A stretch of DNA of 64,000 nt, from NCBI RefSeq assembly GCF_034424215.1, contig NZ_CP139960.1, positions 3,038,001-3,102,000 of the forward strand, in the 5' to 3' direction. The notes beneath the pieces are model-generated. The model was not told where the DNA came from and did not search any database. It saw nothing but the letters and a program-made list of their open reading frames with translations. Made by a program: the position numbers and the translations under genes. The first letter of the stretch is position 1, and every line of letters starts with the position of its first letter. Source of the stretch: Niabella yanshanensis (GTDB lineage: Bacteria > Bacteroidota > Bacteroidia > Chitinophagales > Chitinophagaceae). Positions 1-9,120 of this stretch are shown here, one piece after another.

Positions 1-679
1 CCTCCGTCGCATTGCTTCTCATACCTCCTGTGGTGTCTAAATACATGTTATAAATGTAATCGAAACCCAAACCGTTAAACAACTCTTTTGCATTTTTAAA
101 TTTGTAGTAAACAAATTTTACAGGTTCCATTTTGAACCGGGCCGCCAGCTGGTTATTAATGGCATTCATTTCCTTACACCGGGCAATATTGAGGTTGCCT
201 TTGTACCTGTACCTGATATTTCCTTCTGTATGCGTTTTCATTTGTAAGGTATTATAGTACAATCCCGGATAAAAAAAGAACAACCCGTTTTCTTTTTTAG
301 CATATAGGTTGTAGATGAATTGCATTTTCATTCCTGCGGAGTCATTCCTTATATAGGCCAGCTTTATTAAATAGTTTCCTGTTCCCGCCTTCTCCGCTAT
401 AAGCAGCAATGGCTTATAGTAATCATTGCGACCAGCACCATAAAAAAAACTAAAGTCGTAGCCATCATGCGCCGGATCGTACCTGATTACAGCCGAACGT
501 GAAATGTCCCGCTTCATATCCAGCACAAAAGTGTCAAGCCGCTCTAAAAGCATTTTTCCGGTGGTTTGTTCAATACCGTACAATGCCATAGGATTAATCT
601 CAAAACTATACTTTTTAACGGGTTGAGAACAACCAATTTTGTACAGAAGTAATAGGAGAACAAAGACAGGTGTTTTCAT
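1..679 (-). CDS. Secreted hypothetical protein, C-terminus outside window
   Basis: An open frame runs from an ATG at 679 to the left edge of the window with no stop, about 226 residues. The start MKTPVFVLLLLLYKIGCSQP is a Sec signal peptide; the Cys at 17 could be lipidated, but Lys at -3 makes the lipobox poor. The rest is rich in Tyr, Phe and charged residues, with many short beta-like segments, and no enzyme motif was recognised. The gene lies 11 bp downstream of the aldehyde dehydrogenase gene on the same strand, so the two may be cotranscribed. The frame was translated by hand and has no internal stop. Function unknown. Confidence 0.7.
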   Translation of the reverse strand, partial: MKTPVFVLLLLLYKIGCSQPVKKYSFEINPMALYGIEQTTGKMLLERLDTFVLDMKRDISRSAVIRYDPAHDGYDFSFFYGAGRNDYYKPLLLIAEKAGTGNYLIKLAYIRNDSAGMKMQFIYNLYAKKENGLFFFYPGLYYNTLQMKTHTEGNIRYRYKGNLNIARCKEMNAINNQLAARFKMEPVKFVYYKFKNAKELFNGLGFDYIYNMYLDTTGGMRSNATE

Positions 680-689
680 GTATTCACTT

Positions 690-2063
690 CTATTTAAAGA
701 TCTTTTTGAGTAAGCCTAACCGTCCTTTAAAAGAAGGGTAGGCCATTGGCAGATCGGGCCAGGTAGCAGCTTTTAAAACAGCTTTGGGATGGCTAAAAGT
801 TTCCATTGAAAATTTGCCATGATAACGACCAATTCCACTATTACCCCGTCCGCCAAACGGCAGGCTTTTATTCAGGTAATGCATGGCCACCGCATTAATA
901 CAGGCGCCGCCGCCGGGTACTTTTCGCAGCCACCAATCCGCTTCTTTACTATCGTCTGTAAAAACATAAAAAGCCAAGGGATTAGGATTATGATGGATCA
1001 CATCCAACGCAAAAGCATCGTCTGTGTAGGTAAGAACAGGTAATAAGGGGCCAAAAATCTCTTCCTGCATAATAGGGTCATCCATCTTTGGTGAGTCGAT
1101 CAACGTAGGAGCTATATAAAGCAGTTCTTCGTTATGGGTACCGCCTGCCAGTACAATATTGCTTTGCAGGTAACCCATCAGCCGATCAAACTGCTTTTTG
1201 TTGATGATGCGCCCGTAATCATAGCTTTCAACGGGATGATCACCATAAAATTGGGTAATAGTTTGTTTTAATATTTCAACAAACGCTTCTTTAACCGATT
1301 GATGCACTAACAAATAGTCCGGTGTAATACACATCTGGCCTGCGTTAGAGAACTTTGCCATAGCAATCCTTTTGGCGGCCAGTTTAAGGTTGGCTTTTGC
1401 AGAGACAATACAGGGGCTTTTCCCTCCCAGTTCTAATGTTACGGGTACCAGCTGTTCTGCAGCCAGTTTATAAACCGCCCTGCCTACCGCAGTACTACCG
1501 GTATAAAAAATATGATCGAACCGGAAACGCTGCACCATATCCGGCACCACTACCGCTCCATCGCCCGAGGCGAAGCTGATATACTGGGGGGCAAATGTTT
1601 CAGCGAGTATTTTTCGAATAATGGCTTCGGTGGCCATCGCTGCTTCGCTGGGTTTTAGCACTGCGCAGTTGCCGGCGGCTATGGCGCCTATCAGAGGAAT
1701 TAGCGACAATTGGAAGGGATAATTCCAGGGTGCTATGATCAATACCACACCCAATGGTTCATACATGATATAACTTTTGCCTGGCAGGTTTAATAAATTG
1801 GTGGCTGTTCTTTGTGGTTCGGCCAGCTCATCAATATTTTTTAAAAAATAACTGATCTCCGAAAGCACTAATCCTGTTTCAGTAATCCACACTTCCTCTT
1901 TATTTTTCCTCAGATCTTTATATAGCGCTTCATTCAGCTCCTGTTCATATTTGATAATCGTTTCCTTAAGCTTTTTTAACTGTTCTTTTCTAAAACTCAA
2001 TTCCTGCGTAGCGCCGCTGTTAAAGAAATGGCGTAAAGAATCCAGTTTGGGTATATAGCTCAT
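690..2063 (-). CDS. Aldehyde dehydrogenase family protein (class 3-like)
   Basis: NAD(P)-dependent oxidation of aldehydes to carboxylic acids, predicted cytosolic or membrane-associated. At 457 residues it has the short length of class 3/coniferyl-aldehyde-type dehydrogenases, which lack the N-terminal extension of 500-residue ALDHs. The PWNYPF motif carries Asn114, the general base Glu211 sits in LELGGKSP, and the nucleophile Cys245 sits in NAGQMC. The C-terminus ends in a Lys/Leu-rich stretch (GRLGLLKKIFK) that could be an amphipathic membrane anchor, as in fatty-aldehyde dehydrogenases; this is inference. The start ATG at 2063 is the only good one. It is divergent from tadA. The substrate cannot be told from sequence; a role in lipid-derived aldehyde detoxification is plausible. 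Confidence 0.9.
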   Translation of the reverse strand: MSYIPKLDSLRHFFNSGATQELSFRKEQLKKLKETIIKYEQELNEALYKDLRKNKEEVWITETGLVLSEISYFLKNIDELAEPQRTATNLLNLPGKSYIMYEPLGVVLIIAPWNYPFQLSLIPLIGAIAAGNCAVLKPSEAAMATEAIIRKILAETFAPQYISFASGDGAVVVPDMVQRFRFDHIFYTGSTAVGRAVYKLAAEQLVPVTLELGGKSPCIVSAKANLKLAAKRIAMAKFSNAGQMCITPDYLLVHQSVKEAFVEILKQTITQFYGDHPVESYDYGRIINKKQFDRLMGYLQSNIVLAGGTHNEELLYIAPTLIDSPKMDDPIMQEEIFGPLLPVLTYTDDAFALDVIHHNPNPLAFYVFTDDSKEADWWLRKVPGGGACINAVAMHYLNKSLPFGGRGNSGIGRYHGKFSMETFSHPKAVLKAATWPDLPMAYPSFKGRLGLLKKIFK

Positions 2064-2112
2064 GGCAATGAATTAAGATGATAAAATTAAAGCGAATAGG
2101 TACGCTTTAATC

Positions 2113-2120
2113 TATTTTTG
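2113..2120 (+). promoter_or_regulatory. Putative -7 element of tadA promoter
   Basis: TATTTTTG fits the Bacteroidota housekeeping -7 consensus TAnnTTTG exactly and lies 25 bp upstream of the tadA ATG. No clear TTG/TTTG -33 element is present at the usual distance, so this is a motif-only call. Confidence 0.4.
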
Positions 2121-2145
2121 TTTGAAGATAAAAAACAAGCGATAA

Positions 2146-2583
2146 ATGACGGACGAATACTTTATGCAGCTGGCATTAAATGAAGCAGCCCTGGCTTTTG
2201 AGGAAGACGAAATACCCATTGGAGCAGTAGTAGTTCAAAATAACAGCATATTGGCAAGAGGCCGCAATATGACGGAAAAGCTGACCGATACAACAGCACA
2301 TGCGGAAATCATTGCGCTCACATCGGCTTTTAGTGAGATCGGCGCCAAATATTTGCCGGAGGCTACCTTATATGTAACAGTTGAGCCCTGCGTAATGTGC
2401 TCCGGCGCTTTATACTGGAGCAAAATAAAAAGAGTGGTGTGGGGTGCTTCCGACCCTAAAAACGGTTACACCCGCATTCAACCAGCGATATCTCCTTTTC
2501 ATCCAAAAACCGAAATTACCACGGGTATTATGGCCGATGAGTGCGCTGCCTTGATGAAGGCGTTTTTTAAGGGTAAAAGATAA
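2146..2583 (+). CDS. tadA: tRNA-specific adenosine deaminase TadA
   Basis: Deaminates A34 to inosine in the anticodon of tRNA-Arg(ACG), allowing one tRNA to read several codons. At 145 residues it is of normal length. The zinc-dependent cytidine/deoxycytidylate deaminase fold is marked by His52 and Glu54 in AHAEI and by PCVMC with Cys82 and Cys85. The following SGALYWSKIKRVVWGASDP block is typical of TadA rather than of guanine deaminase or cytidine deaminase. The gene stands alone on the plus strand, divergent from the aldehyde dehydrogenase and convergent with the SusD gene. Its stop codon is embedded in the bidirectional terminator hairpin. Confidence 0.93.
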   Translation: MTDEYFMQLALNEAALAFEEDEIPIGAVVVQNNSILARGRNMTEKLTDTTAHAEIIALTSAFSEIGAKYLPEATLYVTVEPCVMCSGALYWSKIKRVVWGASDPKNGYTRIQPAISPFHPKTEITTGIMADECAALMKAFFKGKR

Positions 2584-2606
2584 AGGCAGCCTTTTCGACT
2601 GCCTTT
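2582..2606. terminator. Bidirectional terminator between tadA and susD
   Basis: AAAGGCAG at 2582-2589 pairs perfectly with CTGCCTTT at 2599-2606 across a 9-nt loop. A-rich and T-rich flanks on both sides suit termination of the two convergent genes. Confidence 0.7.
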
Positions 2607-2611
2607 GAATA

Positions 2612-4087
2612 TTAGTATCCCGGATTTTGTTGCTTTTCTATCCCGGGGTTGGCATTTATTTCGCCTATAGGGATGGGTAATATCGCTTTTTCAAAACTCC
2701 TGTCTATTGTTTTAGGACGAGTGGGAATGGTCAATCCTAAAATCTCATCATTAAAAGTAATGGGCCTGTTTAAGCGAAGCATATCAAAATAGCGCTGTCC
2801 TTCTGAAAATAGTTCTTTACTCCTTTCATCCAGTATCATATCAAGTGTAACAGTAGCCGCAGTAGCAGGGGCAAGTGCGGGAGCACGGCTACGAATGGCA
2901 TTTAAATAAGTAGCCGCTTTGGTTTTATCCGTTGGAAAAGCGGCTTCGGCTGCGATCAGGTACATTTCAGAAGACCGGATTACTTTGATGTTTACTGCCG
3001 TGGTAGATGCCGATTTGCCATCTCCGGATAGTGTAGTGGTACCACTGTATTTATAAGATGCTCCTAACCTCGGATTAGCAGTGGTAGATATTTCATCGGC
3101 CAGCATAATGCCCCATCTTACATCTGTAGCATCTTGTTTTAGGCGGTTTAAAAAATAATCGCTGGCCCCAAAAAAGCCCAATGCCGCCGAATTTCCATGT
3201 GCCCTTCTTCTTAAATAAAAGCTTAAAGAAGCAGTAGTCAAATCGCCTTCATTGGGAAAAATTCCTAATTCAAAAATGGATTCTGATCCAAATTGTGTAG
3301 CCCAGGAGCTAACCCAATTGGTACGGTTATACAACGTGTAACCCCCATTATTGATTACATCTTCTGCTGCTGTAAGAGCGGCAGGCAAGTCGCCCATGGT
3401 TAAATACACTCTTGCCTGAATCGCTCTGTTACCGTAGTAGTTTAGGTAACCATTGGATTTTGTTTTAGGCAGTAGCGGTGCTGCATCTGTTAGATCTTTT
3501 AAAATTTGCATATAGTTATCATTCACCGTAGATCGAAGCGGCTGAGCCGATTCCGGCAATGGCTCCAGGGGTTGGGGTACTCCCCAGGCAGACTTATCAT
3601 CGGTGTAGGATTTTCCATAAATACGCACCAAATCAAAATACATGAGCGCGCGGGCAGTTAATGCCTGCCCTAAAAAGCTGTCGAAATTTTCGATAGAGCC
3701 TTCGGCTTTTAATTTATTAATATTAAAAATAAGGTTATTGGCCTGTAGAATATTATTGTAAATAGTGGACCAAAAACCACTAAAATTGTTGGCGCTCACC
3801 GTATGGTTGAAAGTGTACAAAGCATCCAAACCCCTACCCTGCGAGTAAAGAGTCATATCGCCACCTCTTACATCTCCATACAAAATAAAATTACGGCCAT
3901 AGTAATTGGAATTAGTCATATTCCGCATGATTCCGTTGACAGCTACCCGTGCATCGGCCACTGTTTTTATGGCAGTTGCAGCAGGAACTGAATTCGTTGG
4001 CTTTACATCTAAAAAACCTTTTCCACAGGCGGAAAGCAAGAGCATGGCGACTATAATGGATAATATTTTTATATTACTGTAGTTCAT
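2612..4087 (-). CDS. SusD/RagB-family nutrient-binding outer-membrane lipoprotein
   Basis: Surface lipoprotein that captures a glycan or peptide ligand and passes it to its SusC-type TonB-dependent partner. The 491 residues start with a signal peptide and lipobox LLLSAC, lipidated Cys21, followed by FLDVKPTN, the usual SusD opening after the lipid anchor. TPR-like helical segments (LTARALMYFDLVRIYG; YGNRAIQARVYLTMGDLPAAL) and a C-terminal SusD block (LDERSKELFSEGQRYFDMLR) are clear. It lies 20 bp downstream of the SusC gene, surely in one operon. No glycoside hydrolase, sulfatase, peptidase or anti-sigma/sigma pair is adjacent, so the substrate cannot be inferred. Confidence 0.93.
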   Translation of the reverse strand: MNYSNIKILSIIVAMLLLSACGKGFLDVKPTNSVPAATAIKTVADARVAVNGIMRNMTNSNYYGRNFILYGDVRGGDMTLYSQGRGLDALYTFNHTVSANNFSGFWSTIYNNILQANNLIFNINKLKAEGSIENFDSFLGQALTARALMYFDLVRIYGKSYTDDKSAWGVPQPLEPLPESAQPLRSTVNDNYMQILKDLTDAAPLLPKTKSNGYLNYYGNRAIQARVYLTMGDLPAALTAAEDVINNGGYTLYNRTNWVSSWATQFGSESIFELGIFPNEGDLTTASLSFYLRRRAHGNSAALGFFGASDYFLNRLKQDATDVRWGIMLADEISTTANPRLGASYKYSGTTTLSGDGKSASTTAVNIKVIRSSEMYLIAAEAAFPTDKTKAATYLNAIRSRAPALAPATAATVTLDMILDERSKELFSEGQRYFDMLRLNRPITFNDEILGLTIPTRPKTIDRSFEKAILPIPIGEINANPGIEKQQNPGY

Positions 4088-4107
4088 ATTAATTCAATTT
4101 TAGGGGA

Positions 4108-7100
4108 TCAGAAACTTACTTCAATACCAAAAGTGTAGGTTTTTGCAAATGGAATTTCCCATCCACGTGTAGCAAACTGGTTTACCTCAGGGTCGGCCAA
4201 TTTGTATTTGGCTGCGGTGAATAAATTAGTTCCATTCACAAAAACTCTTGCATTGCGAACACCTATGCCGCCCAGCAAGTTACCAGGTAGTCGATAAGCA
4301 AGAGTTGCGTTTTTCAATCTTAGGAAGGAGGCGTCATGAAGCTGGCGTGTGCTATATTGCATGGGGTCTGTGAGATCATTGCCACTTAGCTTGGGTAAGG
4401 TTCCTGAAGTATTATTGTCCGTCCACATGTTATCATAATAGTCCTGCGAGCGTATTCTTTCCCAATAATATCCATCATCGGCCACATCTTTGTAAGCGCC
4501 ATCGTATAAGTCCCCTCCCAGTTTGTAAATAAAGTTTAAATTCAGCGATATGCCTTTATACTCCAGGTCTGATGTAAAACCACCAAACATTTTTGGAGTA
4601 CCATTTCCGATGATAATGCGATTGGCCTTGCTATAAGTATAGGTTGCTCCCCGTCCATTAAATTCAAAATCTCCGGTTGTGGGGCTATTGGGATCGTTGA
4701 TGTACCAAACATTTTTACCGTTTGTTGGATCAACACCCGCCCACTCAAATCCATAAAAAGCCAACATAGACTGCCCCTCGCGGTAAATAAACTGCGCTCT
4801 GGCGTCATTGCCCGTGGGGTCGTTCCAAATAATGTCCTGACCAACCGACGCACCTTCTTGCCTGTTTAATTTTGTAACCTTCGAATTCATGATGGTTCCA
4901 TTTAGTCCCACACTCCATTTAAGATGTTCTTTTCTTACAATATCCACACCCAGGTTCCACTCTATACCTCTGTTATTGATCTCGCCAACATTTTTTAATG
5001 TACTGGGAAGACCCGTTACCATGGAAATAGGTACATCCATTAAGAGGTTTCTGGAATCTCTGTTAAAATACTCAATGGATCCTGTTACCCTTCTTTCCAG
5101 TAAACCAAACTCAATAGCAAGGTTTGTATTATAGTTGGTTTCCCACGCAAGACCTGAATCGGCTATGGAAACGATACTGCCACCGGGCTGTTCCATATAC
5201 TTGTCTGTAAAAGAAAGTAAAGTTCTCCAGCCGTAGTTCGCAGATGGTGTTGTAGCGTTGGTACCGTAAGAGCCTCTGATTCTAAGCTCATTCAATAGCT
5301 CGTTTTCCTTTAAAAAATCTTCTTTAAAAATATTCCATGCGCCACCTACAGACCAAAAGTTCGCCCATCTGTTTACCGGGCCGAAGCGCGAGTTTCCATC
5401 ACGGCGATAGGACGCAGAGAAGAAGTATTTTTCTGAAAAATTATATTCGGCACGTGACAGAAATGACTGCATATTATAACCCCAGTTATAAGCACTGGCA
5501 TTGGTAGTACCCGCTGTTACTACGGTTGGCAAAGAACTGGATGGTAAATTATTACCACTGGAACGCATAAAATCGGTTAGATTTTTCTCGGCCTCGTAAC
5601 CTGCCAGCACACCAATACTATGTTGATGAATTGCTTTGTTGTAGTTTAATGTGGTAGAGCTCACCATCTTGTTAATGTTGGTACTTAACTCATGTACCTG
5701 GCCGTTAACAGGAGCAACACCGCTAAAATGCAACGCGCTGTAGTAGAGATGTTCTTTAATCTGCGAATTATTGTAGGAGAAAATAGATTTGGCGGTAAGT
5801 CCGGAAAGTATATTTACGGTTAAAGCCTCAACCGCGGAAATATTTAAGGTTCCTGCCGTATTATCCCACTCGTTGTCGTAGTAAACATTGTTTTGAGCAA
5901 GGCTGCCAAAGCGGGCAGTAAAAGGTAAGCCTGTTTTATAATCAGTGGGCCAATAAACAGGCCATAACAGATTGCGCGATTGTAGCATGTAGTTAGAACC
6001 GGTACTTCTACTGTCGTTAAAGCCCGATTTATCATTTTTTGAAATACCTATATTGCTTTCCAGTTCTAACCGGCTTCCTATTTTTTGAGTTAAATTCAGC
6101 CGGCCTGCAATACGCTGAAATTCATTAACTGCCACCCTGCTTTTATCCTGTGTATATGACAATGAGGAGTAATACTTTGTTTTATCTGTTCCTCCACTAA
6201 CAGAAAGATCATTGGTAGTAAAAAAGCCTGTTCTGAACAATACGTCATCCCAGTTAAAATAACGGCCTTCCCGATTTTCTATACCATCAGTCATTCCCAA
6301 AATCGCCACGTTCTGATATCTGTCTGTACCAGATGTTTCAAACCGGTAGCCATGTCGGTTAAATCGGCTATTCAGCCTTGACAAAGCATCGGTATTGGCT
6401 GCTTCAGGTGTTTTGCCGCCCGTGATATTCAGATCATAAAACACCTGGTACAGCATATTTATTTGTTCCTGAACACCGGCAGCTTCATAATTGTCCGTAG
6501 CCCAGGTGGGAGTAATACCTAAAGAAGTTTTAAAGCTGATAACAGGAGCGCCTATTTTTCCTTTTTTAGTGTTGATAATAACCACTCCATTTGCCGCCCT
6601 GGATCCATACAAAGAGGAGGCTGCAGCGTCTTTCAAAACAGTGATTGATTCGATATCATCAGGGTTGATATTGGCCATTATATTATTGGTAGTATTCAAA
6701 TAGCTACCCATTTGGCCTACCGACTCCGAAACGATCGGCACGCCATCTAACACGTACAGCGGATCGTTCGACGCATTCATGGACCCAATACCCCGGATAC
6801 GCAACGCGGGTGCCGAGCCCGCCTGCCCCGAGGTTTGGGTAATTTGTAGCCCAGCTACCCGACCGTTGAGCGCGTTTTCAAAAGAAGTAGTCGGCACATC
6901 CTTTATTTTGGATGCATTTATTACCGTAGCCGCCCCTGTGTAAGTACTCTTTTTAGCCGTACCATAAGCCACTACAAATACTTCGTCCATTTTGGTTCCT
7001 GTACTTTCCAAAAGCGTTACCTCAAAAGCAGACTGAGTGCCGGCATTAATTTCTGTATTCTGATAATTAACTGCAGATAGGGTAAGTATAACATTTACAC

Positions 7101-7299
7101 CAGTGACTGTAAGTGTGAACCGCCCGTCTTCACCGGCGACAGTAGAATTATTGGATCCTTTTTGACTCACCGTTGCATTAACAACCGGTTCCCCGGCGCT
7201 GTTTCTTACAGTTCCCGTTACCTGCCGTGTTTGCGCCGGCAGAACAAGAGGATAACAACAAAACACCACGAAAAAAAAAGACAGAATTTTTCCCTTCAT
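4108..7299 (-). CDS. SusC/RagA-family TonB-linked outer-membrane transporter
   Basis: TonB-dependent outer-membrane channel of 1063 residues, working with the downstream SusD lipoprotein. After a signal peptide ending in PLVLPAQ, residues ~25-110 form a carboxypeptidase-like (CarboxypepD_reg) beta-sandwich beginning VTGTVRNSAGEPVVNATV. Then comes a TonB-box-like segment (MDEVFVVAYGTAKKSTYTGA), the plug domain with LNGRVAGLQI and LRIRGIGSMNASNDPLYVLDGVPI-type motifs, and a long aromatic-rich beta-barrel ending in KTYTFGIEVSF with a terminal Phe, as expected for Bam-dependent insertion. There is no N-terminal signalling (STN) domain, so no FecR-type trans-envelope signalling is expected. Length is normal for the family. 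Confidence 0.94.
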   Translation of the reverse strand: MKGKILSFFFVVFCCYPLVLPAQTRQVTGTVRNSAGEPVVNATVSQKGSNNSTVAGEDGRFTLTVTGVNVILTLSAVNYQNTEINAGTQSAFEVTLLESTGTKMDEVFVVAYGTAKKSTYTGAATVINASKIKDVPTTSFENALNGRVAGLQITQTSGQAGSAPALRIRGIGSMNASNDPLYVLDGVPIVSESVGQMGSYLNTTNNIMANINPDDIESITVLKDAAASSLYGSRAANGVVIINTKKGKIGAPVISFKTSLGITPTWATDNYEAAGVQEQINMLYQVFYDLNITGGKTPEAANTDALSRLNSRFNRHGYRFETSGTDRYQNVAILGMTDGIENREGRYFNWDDVLFRTGFFTTNDLSVSGGTDKTKYYSSLSYTQDKSRVAVNEFQRIAGRLNLTQKIGSRLELESNIGISKNDKSGFNDSRSTGSNYMLQSRNLLWPVYWPTDYKTGLPFTARFGSLAQNNVYYDNEWDNTAGTLNISAVEALTVNILSGLTAKSIFSYNNSQIKEHLYYSALHFSGVAPVNGQVHELSTNINKMVSSTTLNYNKAIHQHSIGVLAGYEAEKNLTDFMRSSGNNLPSSSLPTVVTAGTTNASAYNWGYNMQSFLSRAEYNFSEKYFFSASYRRDGNSRFGPVNRWANFWSVGGAWNIFKEDFLKENELLNELRIRGSYGTNATTPSANYGWRTLLSFTDKYMEQPGGSIVSIADSGLAWETNYNTNLAIEFGLLERRVTGSIEYFNRDSRNLLMDVPISMVTGLPSTLKNVGEINNRGIEWNLGVDIVRKEHLKWSVGLNGTIMNSKVTKLNRQEGASVGQDIIWNDPTGNDARAQFIYREGQSMLAFYGFEWAGVDPTNGKNVWYINDPNSPTTGDFEFNGRGATYTYSKANRIIIGNGTPKMFGGFTSDLEYKGISLNLNFIYKLGGDLYDGAYKDVADDGYYWERIRSQDYYDNMWTDNNTSGTLPKLSGNDLTDPMQYSTRQLHDASFLRLKNATLAYRLPGNLLGGIGVRNARVFVNGTNLFTAAKYKLADPEVNQFATRGWEIPFAKTYTFGIEVSF

Positions 7300-7421
7300 A
7301 GACGCAGATTTTTAGGTTTAAGGATATGTTAAATATAACTTATTAAAATGATAAAACCTGTCGATCCATTTTGGAATAGTATTTGCGCCTTTTCACACAA
7401 TAAATTTCAACTATCTCGTTC

Positions 7422-7429
7422 TAAATTTG
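7422..7429 (+). promoter_or_regulatory. Putative -7 element of superoxide dismutase promoter
   Basis: TAAATTTG matches TAnnTTTG exactly, 55 bp before the sod ATG. This would give a leader of about 45-50 nt. No good -33 element was seen. Confidence 0.4.
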
Positions 7430-7484
7430 TTATATTGCCAGGCAATCATTTATTTTTTTAATCATAATATAAAATTGAACAATC

Positions 7485-8090
7485 ATGGCTTTTACCTTAC
7501 CAGCCCTTCCGTATGCAAAAGAAGCATTGGAACCACATATCGACGCGCAAACAATGGAAATACATCACGATAAGCATCACCAGGCTTATGTAGATAATTT
7601 AAATAAAGCAATTGACGGGACAGAACATGCTGACAAGTCGTTGGAAGACTTGGTTAAAAGTGCAGGCAGCATTTCCCCGGCCGTAAGAAATAATGGTGGC
7701 GGACATTGGAACCATACTTTTTTCTGGGAGATATTAACTCCGGGAGGTGCTACAGAACCAACAGGTGCATTAGCTGATGCTATTAACGAGGCGTTTGGTT
7801 CGCTGGATGCTTTAAAAGAAAAAGTAAGCACAGCAGGCGCTACACGTTTTGGTAGTGGCTGGGCCTGGATTATTGTAAAAGATGGCAAACTGGAAGTAAC
7901 TTCTACGCCTAACCAGGATAACCCTTTGATGGACGTTGCCGAGGTAAAAGGCACGCCAATTTTGGGTATTGACGTATGGGAACATGCTTACTACCTGAAA
8001 TACCAGAACAAACGCCCGGCCTATCTTCAGGCAATCTGGAGCGTTGTAAACTGGGATAAAGTGGCTGAAAAGTTTGAAGCCGCTAAATAA
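7485..8090 (+). CDS. sodA: Superoxide dismutase, Fe/Mn family (Mn-type signature)
   Basis: Converts superoxide to oxygen and hydrogen peroxide. At 201 residues it is of standard length and has no signal peptide, so it is cytosolic. Metal ligands are His27 (EIHHDKHH), His77 ([11 protein letters not shown]), Asp163 and His167 (DVWEHAYY). Two positions that separate the metal types point to manganese: Gly at the active-site position before HWNH (FeSODs carry Gln there) and Gln144 in TPNQDNP (FeSODs usually have Ala). Family knowledge warns that Bacteroidota enzymes can be cambialistic. The gene is monocistronic, divergent from the susC gene, and closed by a strong hairpin. The symbol reflects the Mn-like residues and is not proof of metal use. 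Confidence 0.93.
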   Translation: MAFTLPALPYAKEALEPHIDAQTMEIHHDKHHQAYVDNLNKAIDGTEHADKSLEDLVKSAGSISPAVRNNGGGHWNHTFFWEILTPGGATEPTGALADAINEAFGSLDALKEKVSTAGATRFGSGWAWIIVKDGKLEVTSTPNQDNPLMDVAEVKGTPILGIDVWEHAYYLKYQNKRPAYLQAIWSVVNWDKVAEKFEAAK

Positions 8091-8108
8091 GTTCCTGCTT
8101 AATATATT

Positions 8109-8143
8109 AAAAGAGCCCGTAATTTAAAACTACGGGCTCTTTT
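8109..8143. terminator. Bidirectional terminator between sod and the SIMPL gene
   Basis: AAAAGAGCCCGTA (8109-8121) pairs perfectly over 13 bp with TACGGGCTCTTTT (8131-8143) across a 9-nt AT-rich loop. T-runs are present on both strands, and the flanking genes are convergent. Confidence 0.85.
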
Positions 8144-8160
8144 CATGTAAAACAACGGAT

Positions 8161-8844
8161 CTACAAAATCTCAAAACGGCACATTACGGTAGCTTCCACT
8201 TTCAGGTTTTCGAAATTCAGATCGGCCGCTCCGCCCACAGCGTCTGCCTGTTTCATCATCACGTTTGCCATGGCATAAGGACGTTCAAAAATTTGCTGCT
8301 CCTGTATGTATAAGGCCTTACCGGCTTTCTGACCAATGCTTTCGCAAAGCAGGGCCGCCTTGTCTTTCGCCGCTTTAATCGCTTTTATTTTTACCTGCTG
8401 GCGGTACTCTTCTATTTTACTGCTTTCCAGTTTTTCAATGCTGGCATTGGAAATGCCTATTTCTTCCAGCGCCAAAAATACCTGGCCGGCCGTTTTCCCG
8501 TCGTGCACAATAACCTGGTATTGCTTGCTTAATAATACGTCTTTCGACAGGAACCCGGTTTTCAGGTTACTGGCCAGATCTTTAATCATAACATCTTTTT
8601 TGATATCAATACCTAAGGACTGCAGCTTTTGCAACATTTGTTTCTCCTGCTCAAGTATTGCATTTTTATTTTTACTGTCCTTTTCAGTAAGCAGCACCTG
8701 GATAAATATTTTATCAGGTGTAAACTCCATTTCTGCCTTACCGGTTACCTCAATATAGTTTTTGTCAATAAAGTTTTTTTCGCCCATTTGTGCAAAAGCG
8801 GTTAATGAGAAGAAAAACGCCAGTGCGGTTAAAATTTGTTTCAT
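8161..8844 (-). CDS. SIMPL-domain (DUF541) periplasmic protein
   Basis: About 227 residues with a signal peptide (MKQILTALAFFFSLTAFAQ). The start at 8844 was chosen over an in-frame ATG 24 bp upstream because it puts the signal peptide at the very N-terminus. The SIMPL/DUF541 fold is marked by IEVTGKAEMEFTPDKIFIQV near the start, the central alternating segments (QYQVIVHDGKTAGQVFLAL) and a Lys/Ala-rich helix (KIKAIKAAKDKAALLCESIG). Family members (YggE, BP26/OMP28) form ring-shaped periplasmic oligomers of unclear role, linked to oxidative stress in E. coli. Placement beside sod fits that but proves nothing. Confidence 0.85.
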   Translation of the reverse strand: MKQILTALAFFFSLTAFAQMGEKNFIDKNYIEVTGKAEMEFTPDKIFIQVLLTEKDSKNKNAILEQEKQMLQKLQSLGIDIKKDVMIKDLASNLKTGFLSKDVLLSKQYQVIVHDGKTAGQVFLALEEIGISNASIEKLESSKIEEYRQQVKIKAIKAAKDKAALLCESIGQKAGKALYIQEQQIFERPYAMANVMMKQADAVGGAADLNFENLKVEATVMCRFEIL

Positions 8845-8988
8845 GTGATAAGATTTTAAAATGATCAATAATTTGCTATTAAGATGAAAAGAAAGACCTG
8901 GTTACACAGCTCTTTGCAAAACTTTAGGCTTTAAGGCTTTAATTCATAATTCTTTATAAAATCGAAAACAGCATGCAACCTTTTTGGT

Positions 8989-9107
8989 ATGATCTACAAT
9001 GTTCGATGTATGTATATCATACTCGTAAATCGTACACCATATATCGCATACCGTACATTGTACACCGTGTATCGCACATCATACGTCGAATATCGTACAT
9101 CATACAT
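8989..9107. repeat. Degenerate 21-bp tandem repeat upstream of the ketoacyl synthase
   Basis: The stretch consists of repeated variants of TCGTACATCATA/TCGCACATCATA with a ~21-bp period, clearest at 9036-9107. Read in the frame of the following gene it gives AYRTLYT-VYRTSYV-EYRTSYI. It ends one base before the -7 element of the ketoacyl synthase gene. It is probably a noncoding repeat of the genome and not an N-terminal extension. Confidence 0.7.
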
Positions 9108-9115
9108 TACTTTTG
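9108..9115 (+). promoter_or_regulatory. -7 element directly before a start codon (leaderless arrangement)
   Basis: TACTTTTG matches TAnnTTTG exactly and ends only 5 nt before the ATG at 9121. Transcription would then start at or next to the A of the ATG. The adjoining repeat provides no recognisable -33 element. Confidence 0.5.
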
Positions 9116-9120
9116 TATTT

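Noticed and set aside
8989-9120. 44-residue N-terminal extension of the ketosynthase
   Set aside because: The extension is translation of a DNA tandem repeat, and the normal start (MNRVVITGMG) has its own -7 element directly upstream.
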